Source: CAYWVK01 sp964461865 (GTDB lineage: Bacteria; Patescibacteriota; Microgenomatia; Levybacterales; UBA12049). Taken from it: 28,406 nt of DNA. Under the pieces are notes generated by a model, which saw only the letters and a list, made by a program, of their open reading frames with translations, was not told the origin of the DNA and did no database searches. A program made the position numbers and the translations under genes. The stretch is taken from the NCBI GenBank assembly GCA_964461865.1, contig CAYWVK010000005.1, positions 1 to 28,406 on the forward strand, given 5' to 3'. Shown in pieces: positions 1-7,884 of the stretch; within the stretch, counting starts at the first letter, position 1; each line of letters begins with the position of its first letter.

Positions 1-486
1 CTAGTTGGAATTAATTTACTAAGAGAAGGACTAGATTTACCAGAGGTATCATTGGTAATTATATTAGATGCTGACAAGGAAGGGTTTTTAAGAAGTAAAA
101 CATCGTTAATTCAAATAATGGGTAGAGCGGCAAGAAATGTTGATTCAGAAGTAATAATGTATGCAGATAAGATGACAAAATCTATTAAGGGAGCTGTAAA
201 AGAAGTTGAAAGAAGAAGAAAAATCCAAATAAATTACAACAAAAAAAACAATATAACACCAAAAACTATTATAAAATCTGTTAGAAAAAAACTTATTGAG
301 CATAAAAAAAATGAAGAAGAATTAAATTATCTTTTAGAACTTCAAAAAAAAGATATAATTTTACCTGACGATAAAGAAAAAATGATTAAAGTTTTAACTA
401 TACAAATGAAAAGTGCTGCCAAGGATTTAGATTTCGAAACGGCTACTGTTTTAAGGGAGCAAATTAAATTTATTAAAAACAAATAG
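1..486 (+). CDS. uvrB: UvrABC excinuclease subunit B, C-terminal part (5' end outside window)
   Basis: UvrB is the damage-verifying helicase-like subunit of nucleotide excision repair, acting with UvrA and UvrC in the cytoplasm. The frame is open from the first base, so the gene enters from the left; the ATG at 52 is an internal Met. The visible 161 residues begin with the conserved UvrB block around INLLREGLDLPEVSL (4-18), continue with ILDADKEGFLRS (21-32) and helicase motif VI as QIMGRAARN (38-46; most homologues have QTIGRAARN), and end with a UVR motif (about 126-159, including DLDFETATVLREQ), which binds UvrC. A lysine-rich linker lies between. The stop is two bases from the stop of the convergent rplS. 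Identity is seen directly; nothing looks broken. Confidence 0.97.
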   Translation, partial: LVGINLLREGLDLPEVSLVIILDADKEGFLRSKTSLIQIMGRAARNVDSEVIMYADKMTKSIKGAVKEVERRRKIQINYNKKNNITPKTIIKSVRKKLIEHKKNEEELNYLLELQKKDIILPDDKEKMIKVLTIQMKSAAKDLDFETATVLREQIKFIKNK

Positions 487-488
487 TC

Positions 489-773
489 TTATTTATTTTC
501 TTTAAGGTAATAAAGCTTTGATCTTCTGATTTTTTTCTTAGAATGAGCTTTTATTTCTATTTTTTGGATGTTTGGAGACATTAATGGGTAAATTCTTTCA
601 ACTGCTACTGAGCCTACAACTTTTCTAACAGTAAAAGTTTTATTCTCTTTTCTGCCTTTTATTTTTATTACCACACCTTGAAATATTTGAATTCTTGTTT
701 TTTCTCCTTCTTTAATCTTTTGATATACCTTTACTATATCCCCTGGTAAAAAATTTACGTCTTTATCTTTCAT
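489..773 (-). CDS. rplS: 50S ribosomal protein L19
   Basis: L19 is a large-subunit ribosomal protein located at the 30S-50S interface. The 94-residue product shows the family core: PGDIVKVYQKI near the N terminus, IQIFQGVVIKIKGR, TFTVRKVVGSVAVERIYPL, and the C-terminal RRSKLYYLKE. It is shorter than the usual 110-120 residues; the N-terminal helix before the FxPGD motif is reduced to about eight residues and the C-terminal extension is absent, which I read as streamlining rather than damage. It lies downstream of pyrG on the same strand with a 43-base gap that carries its own promoter (782-810). No Shine-Dalgarno site precedes the ATG; the predicted transcript would start only one or two bases before it. 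Confidence 0.95.
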   Translation of the reverse strand: MKDKDVNFLPGDIVKVYQKIKEGEKTRIQIFQGVVIKIKGRKENKTFTVRKVVGSVAVERIYPLMSPNIQKIEIKAHSKKKIRRSKLYYLKENK

Positions 774-781
774 AGCTTTAG

Positions 782-810
782 ATTATACTTTAAAATTTAT
801 CAGCAAGCAA
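782..810 (-). promoter_or_regulatory. Promoter of rplS (leaderless type)
   Basis: On the minus strand a perfect -10 box TATAAT (782-787) lies 17 bases from a weak -35 TTGCTT (805-810). The -10 box ends eight bases before the rplS ATG, so a start at the usual distance gives a leader of one or two bases. Inferred from sequence only. Confidence 0.6.
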
Positions 811-816
811 TATTTA

Positions 817-2490
817 TTATTGTTTTTTAATGCATGCTTTTAAAAATTCAATAAATATCGGATGAGGATCTAATGGTTTGCTTTTGTATTCCGGATGTCC
901 TTGAGTTCCTAGGTAAAATGGGTGTAGATTCTTTTTTAGTTCTATTATCTCAACAAGGTTTTCATCAACTGACCTCGCACTTATAATAAATCCATTCTTC
1001 TCAAATTCTTTTGTATATTTATCGTTAAATTCATATCTATGCCTATGTCTTTCACTTGTAATGGTTTTGTTTTTATCTAAAAACTTATTATGTTTATTAT
1101 ATATTTCCCATGCAATTGTATTTTTTTTAACTTTTGCCCTCCAACCTCCAAGTCTCATTGTTCCACCATATGCTCTTTTCTTCATATATTCTTTTTGCTT
1201 TGGAATAAAATGAATAATAGGATATTTAGTTTTTGAATTGTTTTCAACTGTATTAGCATTTTTGTAGTTTAATACATCTCTTGCAAAAGCAATGGCAGAC
1301 AATTGCATGCCATAACATAATCCTAAATATGGTATTTTATTAATCCTGGCATAACTTGCAGCTTTTATCATTCCCTCTGCTCCTCTTTTACCCCAACCAA
1401 TCGGAACAATTATCCCATCAACGTCTCCAATTGTTTCCCTAGCTCCGTTTTTTTCTATTTGCTCAGAATCTACCCAATGAGTATTTATTTTTGTATTTAA
1501 ACTCCATCCTGCATGATCAATTGCATCAAACAATGCCGCATATGAATCTCTTAATTGGTAATCCCCTGTTCCAAAATACTTTCCGATAATTGCTATGTTA
1601 ACTTTTTTAGAAACATTGTTTAAATTTTTAACAAATGATTCCCATTCCTTAAGTTTTACATTTTTTAAAGGTAAACTAAGTTTTTTTAAAATTTTACCGT
1701 CAAGATTTTGTTTATGTAAAACTAATGGAATTTCATATACAGATGGCAAATCAGGACTTGAGATAACATTTTCTGTTCTAATATTACAAAACAGGGCTAA
1801 CCTGTCTCTTCTTCTTTGATCTAAAAATTTTTCAGATCTGGTTATAATAAAATCCGGTTGAATACCCATGGAATTAAGTGTTCTTACAGATAATTGAGTA
1901 GGTTTTGTTTTTGGTTCACCTAAATGTTTTGGTATGGGAACATAACTAACATGAATATGAAGTACATCTTCTGGTTTTTTTAATGTTAGCATTCTGGATG
2001 ACTCGTAATAAAATACATTTTGATACTCTCCTGCAGTTCCCCCTAATTCTACAATAACAATATCAGCGTCTGTTTTTTTTTCAAGAATTTCTAATCTTCT
2101 GATAATTTCATTTGTTATATCGGGAATTGCCTCTACGTCTTCTCCGTTATATTCAAATTTTCTCTCATTATCAATTACTGATTTATATATTTGACCCATT
2201 GTGACAAAATTATCTTTCGTCATGTCCTCGTTTAAAAATTTTTCATAAGTACCAATATCCATATCTGCTTCGGTTCCATCTTCACATAAAAATGGATCAC
2301 CATGTTCTATTGGGTTTATGGTTCCTGCATCAATATTTAAATAATTTTCAAATTTAAGAGGAGAAACTTTATATCCTGCAGATTTTAAAAGTAGCGCAAT
2401 TGAAGCTGTTGTTATTCCTTTTCCTATCCCAGATATTACACCACCTGATACAAAGATGTATTTTGTTTTTTTATTTTTTGCTATCGGCAT
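817..2490 (-). CDS. pyrG: CTP synthase
   Basis: PyrG makes CTP from UTP, ATP and glutamine, the last step of pyrimidine nucleotide synthesis. The 557-residue protein has the normal two-part layout: an N-terminal amidoligase domain (1 to about 275) with the P-loop GGVISGIGKG (16-25), HGDPFLCEDGTEADMDIG (63-80) and the KTKPTQ motif (194-199), then a class I glutamine amidotransferase domain (about 297-557) with nucleophile Cys392 (YLGLCYGMQ) and the His532/Glu534 pair in GHPE. Several normally strict motifs are altered: KFDPYINVDPGTM reads KFENYLNIDAGTI, GTVGDIES reads GTAGEYQN, and the usual PGGFG of the oxyanion region reads PIGWG (363-367). The catalytic residues remain, so a working but divergent enzyme is likely. 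The ATG at 2490 has no Shine-Dalgarno site but a perfect extended -10 promoter five bases upstream. Confidence 0.97.
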   Translation of the reverse strand: MPIAKNKKTKYIFVSGGVISGIGKGITTASIALLLKSAGYKVSPLKFENYLNIDAGTINPIEHGDPFLCEDGTEADMDIGTYEKFLNEDMTKDNFVTMGQIYKSVIDNERKFEYNGEDVEAIPDITNEIIRRLEILEKKTDADIVIVELGGTAGEYQNVFYYESSRMLTLKKPEDVLHIHVSYVPIPKHLGEPKTKPTQLSVRTLNSMGIQPDFIITRSEKFLDQRRRDRLALFCNIRTENVISSPDLPSVYEIPLVLHKQNLDGKILKKLSLPLKNVKLKEWESFVKNLNNVSKKVNIAIIGKYFGTGDYQLRDSYAALFDAIDHAGWSLNTKINTHWVDSEQIEKNGARETIGDVDGIIVPIGWGKRGAEGMIKAASYARINKIPYLGLCYGMQLSAIAFARDVLNYKNANTVENNSKTKYPIIHFIPKQKEYMKKRAYGGTMRLGGWRAKVKKNTIAWEIYNKHNKFLDKNKTITSERHRHRYEFNDKYTKEFEKNGFIISARSVDENLVEIIELKKNLHPFYLGTQGHPEYKSKPLDPHPIFIEFLKACIKKQ

Positions 2491-2495
2491 AATTA

Positions 2496-2504
2496 ATTAT
2501 ATCA
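2496..2504 (-). promoter_or_regulatory. Extended -10 promoter of pyrG (leaderless type)
   Basis: The minus strand reads TGATATAAT, a perfect extended -10 (TGn + TATAAT). The hexamer (2496-2501) ends five bases before the pyrG ATG, so transcription would begin at or within a base or two of the A of ATG. No good -35 is visible; that position falls in the tRNA-Gly acceptor stem. Read-through from tRNA-Gly is also possible. Confidence 0.5.
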
Positions 2505-2516
2505 AATCCATATATG

Positions 2517-2588
2517 AGCGGCGAACCGGATTTGAACCGGCGACCTTTTCCTTGGGAAGGAAACATTCTACCACTGAACTACCGCCGC
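2517..2588 (-). tRNA. tRNA-Gly (anticodon CCC)
   Basis: A complete cloverleaf on the minus strand: 7-bp acceptor stem GCGGCGG with TCGCCGC (one G-U pair), a 4-bp D stem, an anticodon stem TTTCC/GGAAA closing the loop TTCCCAA, and a T arm with loop TTCAAAT. The discriminator is U73, as usual for bacterial tRNA-Gly. CCA is not encoded. Anticodon CCC reads GGG codons. It sits between the LysM gene and pyrG on the same strand, so co-transcription is likely. Confidence 0.95.
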
Positions 2589-2640
2589 AATTTAGCAGTT
2601 CAAATGATATTCTAATACAAATGGCTAACAATTAACAAAC

Positions 2641-3186
2641 TTATCGCGGAATTTTAATTGTATCTCCAACATTAATTATATCTGGATTAACAATTTCGTT
2701 CGTTTTAGCTAATTCTGTCCATTTATATGCATCACCATATGCTCTTAATGAGATATCCCACAAACAATCACCTTCTACAACTTTGTATGTATCCTCATTA
2801 ATAGATCCATCGCCAATAGTTTGTGCTTCCGTTATCTTAATAGGTTTTACATCAGGAATAGTTAACTTTGTTCCAACATAAAGACTATCTGGATTTTCTA
2901 GTTTATTCTCTGAAACAATATCAACCCAATTATAACCAGAACCATACATTTTTTCAGAAATTGACCACAAATGATCTCCTTCTTTCACAACGTATGTTGT
3001 TGGTTTAGCTATTTCATCCTCAGTTGTAAAGTTAGATTGAGTCATTTCATTGCCATTATTTCCTTTTATAAACCAAAATATTAATACTGCAAGTATTATG
3101 ACAACAATTATCCCAAGAAACAGACTTGTGTAAGACTCACCCCACTTAATTTGTGATGCTGTATTTTTACTTTTTTGCTTTGCCAT
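2641..3186 (-). CDS. Membrane-anchored protein with two LysM domains
   Basis: The 181-residue product has a short basic cytoplasmic start (1-19), one transmembrane helix at about 20-41 (rich in Ile, Val, Leu), a polar linker, and two LysM domains at about 64-111 and 133-180. Each starts with a TYxVxEGDxLWxIS motif and ends with VGxxxxIP. LysM modules bind the N-acetylglucosamine backbone of peptidoglycan, so the protein probably tethers the membrane to the cell wall. No catalytic domain is present; it may be a wall-binding scaffold. A Shine-Dalgarno site (AAAGGAGG, 3190-3197) precedes the ATG by only three bases, and a 59-base stretch separates the gene from tRNA-Asp upstream, whose promoter may drive both. 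The exact function is unknown. Confidence 0.85.
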   Translation of the reverse strand: MAKQKSKNTASQIKWGESYTSLFLGIIVVIILAVLIFWFIKGNNGNEMTQSNFTTEDEIAKPTTYVVKEGDHLWSISEKMYGSGYNWVDIVSENKLENPDSLYVGTKLTIPDVKPIKITEAQTIGDGSINEDTYKVVEGDCLWDISLRAYGDAYKWTELAKTNEIVNPDIINVGDTIKIPR

Positions 3187-3189
3187 TAT

Positions 3190-3197
3190 CCTCCTTT
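3190..3197 (-). promoter_or_regulatory. Ribosome binding site of the LysM gene
   Basis: AAAGGAGG on the minus strand, an almost complete match to the anti-Shine-Dalgarno sequence, three bases before the ATG. The spacing is shorter than usual. It is one of few clear such sites in the window. Confidence 0.7.
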
Positions 3198-3245
3198 CTG
3201 GACAGTTCTTTAAACAAGAGGGCAGTTTAATATTAATATATATTG

Positions 3246-3319
3246 CGGGGCCAACGAGACTCGAACTCGCGACCTCTTCCGTGACAGGGAAGCGCTCTAG
3301 CCGACTGAGCTATGACCCC
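3246..3319 (-). tRNA. tRNA-Asp (anticodon GTC)
   Basis: Complete cloverleaf on the minus strand: acceptor GGGGTCA with TGGCCCC, D stem GCTC/GAGC, anticodon stem CTTCC/GGAAG around loop CTGTCAC, and T stem GCGAG/CTCGT around TTCGAGT. The discriminator is G73, the identity base for aspartate. CCA is not encoded. It has a clear promoter at 3331-3359 and leads the minus-strand block containing the LysM gene. Confidence 0.97.
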
Positions 3320-3330
3320 ATATTTTTTGT

Positions 3331-3359
3331 ATATTAACAAATTATTGTAATACGGTCAA
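3331..3359 (-). promoter_or_regulatory. Promoter of tRNA-Asp (and probably the LysM gene)
   Basis: Minus strand TTGACC (3354-3359), a 17-base spacer, then TAATAT (3331-3336); the -10 box ends 11 bases before the tRNA 5' end, leaving a short 5' leader for RNase P. It overlaps the divergent polX promoter. Confidence 0.65.
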
Positions 3360-3373
3360 TGCTCTGCTATTAT
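3345..3373 (+). promoter_or_regulatory. Promoter of the polX-dnaE operon (leaderless type)
   Basis: Plus strand TTGTAA (3345-3350), a 17-base spacer and TATTAT (3368-3373) with an extended TGC just before the -10 box. The box ends nine bases before the ATG at 3383, so the leader would be about two or three bases. The position of this promoter argues against the in-frame ATG at 3359 being the start. Confidence 0.65.
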
Positions 3374-3382
3374 TTTTTTGCT

Positions 3383-5152
3383 ATGAATAATTTACAAATA
3401 GCGAGGTTATTTAATGAAGTTGCAGCATCATATATTATTAAAGATGAAAAAAAATACCGATTCCAAATAATTGCTTATCAAAATGCTTCGGAAATAGTAA
3501 AAAATTTAAAAACAGAATTAAAGGATCTATATAAAAAGAATGAATTAATAAAAATTCCGGGTATAGGACCAACAATAAAAGCACACCTGGAGGAATTATA
3601 TAAAACAGGTACTGTTAAGCATTTTAGCTGGGTTAAAAAAGACATACCTGATTCTGTTTTTGTACTTATAAATATTCCTTCATTTGGTCCGAAGAAAGCA
3701 TTTAAATTAGTACATGAGCTAAAGTTAAATAAGGCATCAAGTGTTATTTCTGACCTTAAAAAAATGGCAAAAAATAATAAAATCGCACGTATTTCTGGCT
3801 TTGGCAATAAATCCCAAGCAGATATTATAAGGGCTATTAATGAATATAGGGAAAATAAAGGAAAATTAAGTAGATTGAGCTTGATAAATGCTTTTGAAAT
3901 AGCAGAAAAAATATTAAATTATCTAACAAAAAATGAAAACGTAATACGAGCAGAAGTATTAGGAAGTTTAAGAAGAAAAAAAGAAACCGTTGGAGATATT
4001 GACATTGCAGTTTCTTCAAATAATAAAAAAGGAGTAATAAATTACTTTATTAAATATCCCAAAGTCGAAAGAGTAATAGAAAAAGGTAATAATACATCTT
4101 CAGTTTTAATCTCCGGTGGAGTTCAGATAGATTTAATGATTCAATCCCCCAATAAATTCGGCTCCCTTCTCCAACATTTTACGGGTAGTAAAAATCATAA
4201 CATAAAACTAAGAGAAATAGCCTTAAAAAAAGGATTATCTCTATCTGAGCATGGAATAAAAAAAGAAACAAAAATAACCAACTATACAAATGAAAAAGAT
4301 TTTTATAACGCATTAGATATGGATTGGATACCACCTGAATTAAGAGAAGATAAAGGAGAGATAGAACTTGCATTAAGTCACAAAGTGCCAAAACTGGTTG
4401 AGTTAAGAGATATAAAAGGTGATCTACATATTCATTCAGATTATCCAATTGAGCCTAGTCATGACATGGGAGAAAATTCAATAGAAGAAATAATAAATAA
4501 AGCAATACGATTAAATCATAAATATATCGGGTTCTCTGATCACAATCCTAGTGTTTCAAAACACACAGAAAAACAAATGCTAGATATTTTGAAAAAAAGA
4601 AACAAAATTATTGAACAAAAAACAAGGAGTATTAAAAATGTTCGAGTATTTAAAATGCTCGAAGTTGATATATTACCCAATGGCAATCTATCATTATCAA
4701 ATAATTCCCTTGAATTACTAGACGCAGTTATTGTCTCTATTCATTCGTCATTTAAATTAGATAAAAAAACCATGACTAATAGAATTATAAATGCACTAGG
4801 TAATCCAAAAGCAAAAATACTTGGTCATCCAACAGGTAGGCTTCTTGATGAAAGACCTTCTTATGAACTCGATTGGGATAAAATATTTGATTATTGCTTT
4901 AAAAATAATAAGGCTATAGAAATAAATAGTTCACCCAAAAGACTTGATCCACCTGACTATATTATCAAAGAAGGAGCAAAAAAAGGAATAAAATTTGTGA
5001 TTAATACGGATTCCCATACGGTACTAAACATGGATTTTATGAAATACGGTGTTTTTATGGCAAGACGTGGATGGCTAACAAAAAATGACATTCTTAATAC
5101 ATTATCGTATAATAATTTCTATAAATGGTTAAAAGGAGGTGATATCAAATGA
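3383..5152 (+). CDS. polX: DNA polymerase/3'-5' exonuclease PolX
   Basis: Bacterial PolX is a family X repair polymerase that fills short gaps in base excision repair and carries a 3'-5' exonuclease in its PHP domain. From the ATG at 3383 the product has 589 residues, normal for the family. The N-terminal part has helix-hairpin-helix segments (IPGIGPTIKAHLEEL and a second one at ISGFGNKS). The nucleotidyltransferase core has GSLRRKKETVGDIDIAV with Asp205 and Asp207, and a third metal ligand Asp250 in QIDLMI. The PHP domain shows GDLHIHSDY (His349, His351), GFSDHN, GHPTGR and NTDSH (543-545). An earlier in-frame ATG at 3359 adds eight residues but lies upstream of the predicted -10 box, so 3383 is preferred. 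It is the first gene of a ten-gene operon and overlaps lemA by four bases. Confidence 0.95.
   Translation: MNNLQIARLFNEVAASYIIKDEKKYRFQIIAYQNASEIVKNLKTELKDLYKKNELIKIPGIGPTIKAHLEELYKTGTVKHFSWVKKDIPDSVFVLINIPSFGPKKAFKLVHELKLNKASSVISDLKKMAKNNKIARISGFGNKSQADIIRAINEYRENKGKLSRLSLINAFEIAEKILNYLTKNENVIRAEVLGSLRRKKETVGDIDIAVSSNNKKGVINYFIKYPKVERVIEKGNNTSSVLISGGVQIDLMIQSPNKFGSLLQHFTGSKNHNIKLREIALKKGLSLSEHGIKKETKITNYTNEKDFYNALDMDWIPPELREDKGEIELALSHKVPKLVELRDIKGDLHIHSDYPIEPSHDMGENSIEEIINKAIRLNHKYIGFSDHNPSVSKHTEKQMLDILKKRNKIIEQKTRSIKNVRVFKMLEVDILPNGNLSLSNNSLELLDAVIVSIHSSFKLDKKTMTNRIINALGNPKAKILGHPTGRLLDERPSYELDWDKIFDYCFKNNKAIEINSSPKRLDPPDYIIKEGAKKGIKFVINTDSHTVLNMDFMKYGVFMARRGWLTKNDILNTLSYNNFYKWLKGGDIK
5132..5140 (+). 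promoter_or_regulatory. Ribosome binding site of lemA
   Basis: AAAGGAGGT lies eight bases before the lemA ATG, inside the end of polX. It is a strong Shine-Dalgarno match in an operon where most genes have none, suggesting independent and efficient initiation. Confidence 0.75.
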
Positions 5153-5691
5153 TTATAACAATTGTAATTATAGCCGCAATATTATTGTACATATTGTTTA
5201 TTTATAATTCCTTAATTTCCCTTAAAATGAGGGTGTCTGAGGCATTTTCGCAAATTGATGTACAGCTAAAAAGAAGAACAGACTTAATCCCAAACTTGGT
5301 TGAATCAGTAAAGGGATATGCAAAGCACGAAAAAGAACTTTTGGAAAGAGTAACAGAAGAAAGAACAAGTCTTGTTAATGCAAAAGGAGCAGCAGAAAAA
5401 GCAAAAATTAATAACGAATTATCAAATACACTTAAATCGATATTTGCAGTAGCTGAAAATTATCCGGATTTAAAAGCTAGTCAAAATTTTTTAGAATTAC
5501 AACAGGAACTATCAGATACTGAAAATAAAATAGCATATTCAAGACAGTTTTATAACAGTAATGTAATGGAATTTAATACAAAAATTGCAATATTTCCAAA
5601 TAATATTTTCGCTGGAATATTTAGCTTTAAGCCTGCTGAATTCTTCGGGGCTAATGAAAAAGATAAGGAACCTGTAAAAGTAAGTTTTTAG
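5149..5691 (+). CDS. lemA: LemA family membrane protein
   Basis: LemA proteins have one N-terminal transmembrane helix and a long helical bundle; their biochemical role is not settled. This 180-residue product has the helix at about 2-25, then the family signature around FSQIDVQLKRRTDLIPNLVE and YAKHEKELLERVTEERT, and near the C terminus YPDLKASQNFLELQQELSDT and AYSRQFYNSNVMEFN, followed by the short FP..IFAGIFSFKPAEFF segment. The ATG overlaps the polX stop by four bases and has a strong ribosome site. htpX follows after three bases. The lemA-htpX pair recurs widely in bacteria, suggesting a shared role in membrane protein quality control; that link is an inference from neighbourhood. Confidence 0.93.
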   Translation: MIITIVIIAAILLYILFIYNSLISLKMRVSEAFSQIDVQLKRRTDLIPNLVESVKGYAKHEKELLERVTEERTSLVNAKGAAEKAKINNELSNTLKSIFAVAENYPDLKASQNFLELQQELSDTENKIAYSRQFYNSNVMEFNTKIAIFPNNIFAGIFSFKPAEFFGANEKDKEPVKVSF

Positions 5692-5694
5692 TTT

Positions 5695-6591
5695 ATGAAT
5701 ATCTATTCTGCAATAACAGCTAACAAAGCAAAAAGTTGGCTAATAATGATATTGTTTGTTGTTTTTATAACAACACTCGTGTATGTGTTCAGTAGGTTTT
5801 TTGGCTATGATAGCCTCTTTTTAGCAGGAATGGCATTGATAATTGCTGGTTTTACAAGCCTTGGAAGTTTTTATTATTCTGATAAATTAGTTTTATCAAG
5901 CGTAAAGGCTATTCCTGTTGAAAAAAAAGATAATCCAGAGTTATATAGAATTGTAGAAAATTTAGCCATCGGAGACGGACTACCTCTACCTAGAATATAT
6001 GTAATTAATGATGAATCACCAAATGCTTTTGCCACAGGAAGAGACCCCAAGCACGCTGTAATATGTGTAACAACGGGCTTATTAAATAAGTTGAATAGAT
6101 CTGAATTAGAAGGGGTAATTTCTCATGAGTTATCACACATTAAAAATTATGACATGAGACTAATGAGCATTGTTGCAATTTTAGTAGGAACAGTTGCGAT
6201 AATTGCCGATATGTTCTTAAGACACATGTGGTTTAGAGGAAATAACGATAATAGAAATGGTAATGCTCAAATTATTTTTTTAATACTAGGAATAGTTTTT
6301 GCAATAATCTCTCCGTTGGTGGCAACAATTATTCAACTTGCAATTTCAAGAAAAAGAGAATACTTAGCAGATGCTTCAGGAGCATTATTAACAAGGTATC
6401 CTGAAGGATTGGCTAGCGCTTTAGAAAAAATATCAAATGATCCAAAAACACTTAAAACCGCAAGTAACGCTACTGCTCATATGTTTATTTCTAATCCATT
6501 TAAAGGTAAAGAAAACAAGAGATGGCTATCATCGCTTTTTGAAACCCATCCTCCTGCAAAAGATAGAATCAAAACCCTTCGCTCAATGTAG
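5695..6591 (+). CDS. htpX: Membrane zinc metalloprotease HtpX (M48 family)
   Basis: HtpX is an integral membrane endopeptidase that degrades misfolded membrane proteins. The 298-residue protein has two transmembrane segments near the N terminus (about 16-35 and 40-60), the zinc motif HELSH at 144-148 (family HExxH), two further membrane segments (about 160-178 and 192-216), and the third zinc ligand Glu222 in REYLADASG. The C terminus keeps the ETHPPAKDRI motif typical of HtpX. Length and motif positions match the E. coli protein closely. It starts three bases after lemA and ends three bases before murT, without a recognisable Shine-Dalgarno site. Confidence 0.95.
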   Translation: MNIYSAITANKAKSWLIMILFVVFITTLVYVFSRFFGYDSLFLAGMALIIAGFTSLGSFYYSDKLVLSSVKAIPVEKKDNPELYRIVENLAIGDGLPLPRIYVINDESPNAFATGRDPKHAVICVTTGLLNKLNRSELEGVISHELSHIKNYDMRLMSIVAILVGTVAIIADMFLRHMWFRGNNDNRNGNAQIIFLILGIVFAIISPLVATIIQLAISRKREYLADASGALLTRYPEGLASALEKISNDPKTLKTASNATAHMFISNPFKGKENKRWLSSLFETHPPAKDRIKTLRSM

Positions 6592-6594
6592 CTT

Positions 6595-7884
6595 ATGAAA
6601 AATTTTTTAATAATTATAATAGGCAAAATGCTTTCAAAGATTATATGTGGTATAAAAATTGGCTGTGGATCTACATGGCCCGGACATATTGGATTAAGAC
6701 TTAATAATAATATTATTAATGATATTATTAATCGTTCCGAGACAAAAATAATTCTAATCTCCGGGACAAACGGAAAGACTACTACAGGTAAACTAATCTC
6801 ATCTATTTTAAAAGAAAATAATCATAATGTTATTAATAATATATACGGAGCAAACCTATTAAACGGAATCGCATCTTTACTGGTTTTAAATTCATCTCTA
6901 TTAGGAAAAATTAAATCTGACTATCTCGTACTAGAAGTTGATGAAAATGCGCTAATAAAAGCAATTGAACATACAAACCCTGACTTTATTATTCTTCTTA
7001 ATTTATTTAGGGATCAACTTGATAGATACGGTGAAATTGAAACGATCAAAAAAAAATGGGAAAAATCAATAAAATGTTTGGATACTAAAACAAAGCTAAT
7101 CTTAAACGCAGATGATCCATTAATTGCAAGTCTTGGAATAAATATAAAAAATGATGTTTACTATTTTGGTTTAGACGATAGAAAAATAGGCAATAAAACA
7201 ATCGGTAATGCTGCTGACTCTATAATTTGCACAAATTGCCACTCTAAACTATGTTATGACAATGTTTATTTTTCACATTTAGGAAACTGGTATTGTCCCA
7301 ATTGTAAGCTAGAAAAACCGAAATTAAATATTGATAATTTTTCTCTCTATCCCCTTCCAGGAATATATAATAAATACAATACATTAGCTGCGGCTCTATT
7401 CGCAAAATTGGTAAATATAAAAGACTCGACAATAAAAAGTTCTTTTGAAAAATTTGAACCCGCATTTGGTAGACAAGAAAAAATAAAAACAAAAGGAAAG
7501 GATTTCCATATTTTTTTATCTAAAAATCCAACAAGCTTTAATGAGTCATTACGAACAATAAACAGTATACATGGAAATAATTTTTTTATTATTTTGAACA
7601 ACCGCATACCTGATGGAAAAGATGTCTCCTGGATATATGATGTAGATTTTGAAAATTTAATAAATAAGAATCAATCTTTAACAATAAGCGGTGATAGAGC
7701 ATATGATATGGCAACAAGAATTAAATATGCTGATAAAACAAAAAAAATAAATACATTTAAAAATTATAAAGACGGAATAAACTTTTTACTAAAAAGTAAT
7801 GATATTAGCACCATTTACGTTTTGGCTACGTATTCAGCCATGCTTGAAATAAGAAAAGAGTTAATAAGAAGAAAATCATTATGA
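6595..7884 (+). CDS. murT: Lipid II isoglutaminyl synthase, Mur ligase subunit MurT
   Basis: MurT with GatD amidates the alpha-carboxyl of D-glutamate in lipid II to give D-isoglutamine in peptidoglycan. The 429-residue product has the ATP-binding P-loop SGTNGKTTT from residue 56, the Mur ligase segment LVLEVDENAL, and NLFRDQLDRYGE. It contains the four-cysteine zinc-ribbon insertion characteristic of MurT (CxxC at 212-215 and 234-237), and a C-terminal DUF1727-type domain with DGKDVSWIYDVDFE, where the aspartate that completes the GatD catalytic triad is expected. It overlaps gatD by four bases (ATGA), which fits a heterodimer made in equal amounts. Identity is strongly supported by the zinc ribbon plus the gatD partner. 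Confidence 0.95.
   Translation: MKNFLIIIIGKMLSKIICGIKIGCGSTWPGHIGLRLNNNIINDIINRSETKIILISGTNGKTTTGKLISSILKENNHNVINNIYGANLLNGIASLLVLNSSLLGKIKSDYLVLEVDENALIKAIEHTNPDFIILLNLFRDQLDRYGEIETIKKKWEKSIKCLDTKTKLILNADDPLIASLGINIKNDVYYFGLDDRKIGNKTIGNAADSIICTNCHSKLCYDNVYFSHLGNWYCPNCKLEKPKLNIDNFSLYPLPGIYNKYNTLAAALFAKLVNIKDSTIKSSFEKFEPAFGRQEKIKTKGKDFHIFLSKNPTSFNESLRTINSIHGNNFFIILNNRIPDGKDVSWIYDVDFENLINKNQSLTISGDRAYDMATRIKYADKTKKINTFKNYKDGINFLLKSNDISTIYVLATYSAMLEIRKELIRRKSL

Noticed and set aside
52..486. ATG at 52 as a gene start
   Set aside because: The frame is open to base 1 and the residues before it are conserved UvrB sequence, so it is an internal Met of a truncated gene.
2589..2640. Promoter for tRNA-Gly (TAGAAT on the minus strand)
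   Set aside because: No -35 at acceptable spacing and the box is 20 bases from the tRNA; read-through from the LysM gene is as likely.
3359..3382. Earlier in-frame ATG for polX
   Set aside because: It lies upstream of the predicted -10 box and adds eight residues not typical of the family; 3383 matches the normal PolX start.
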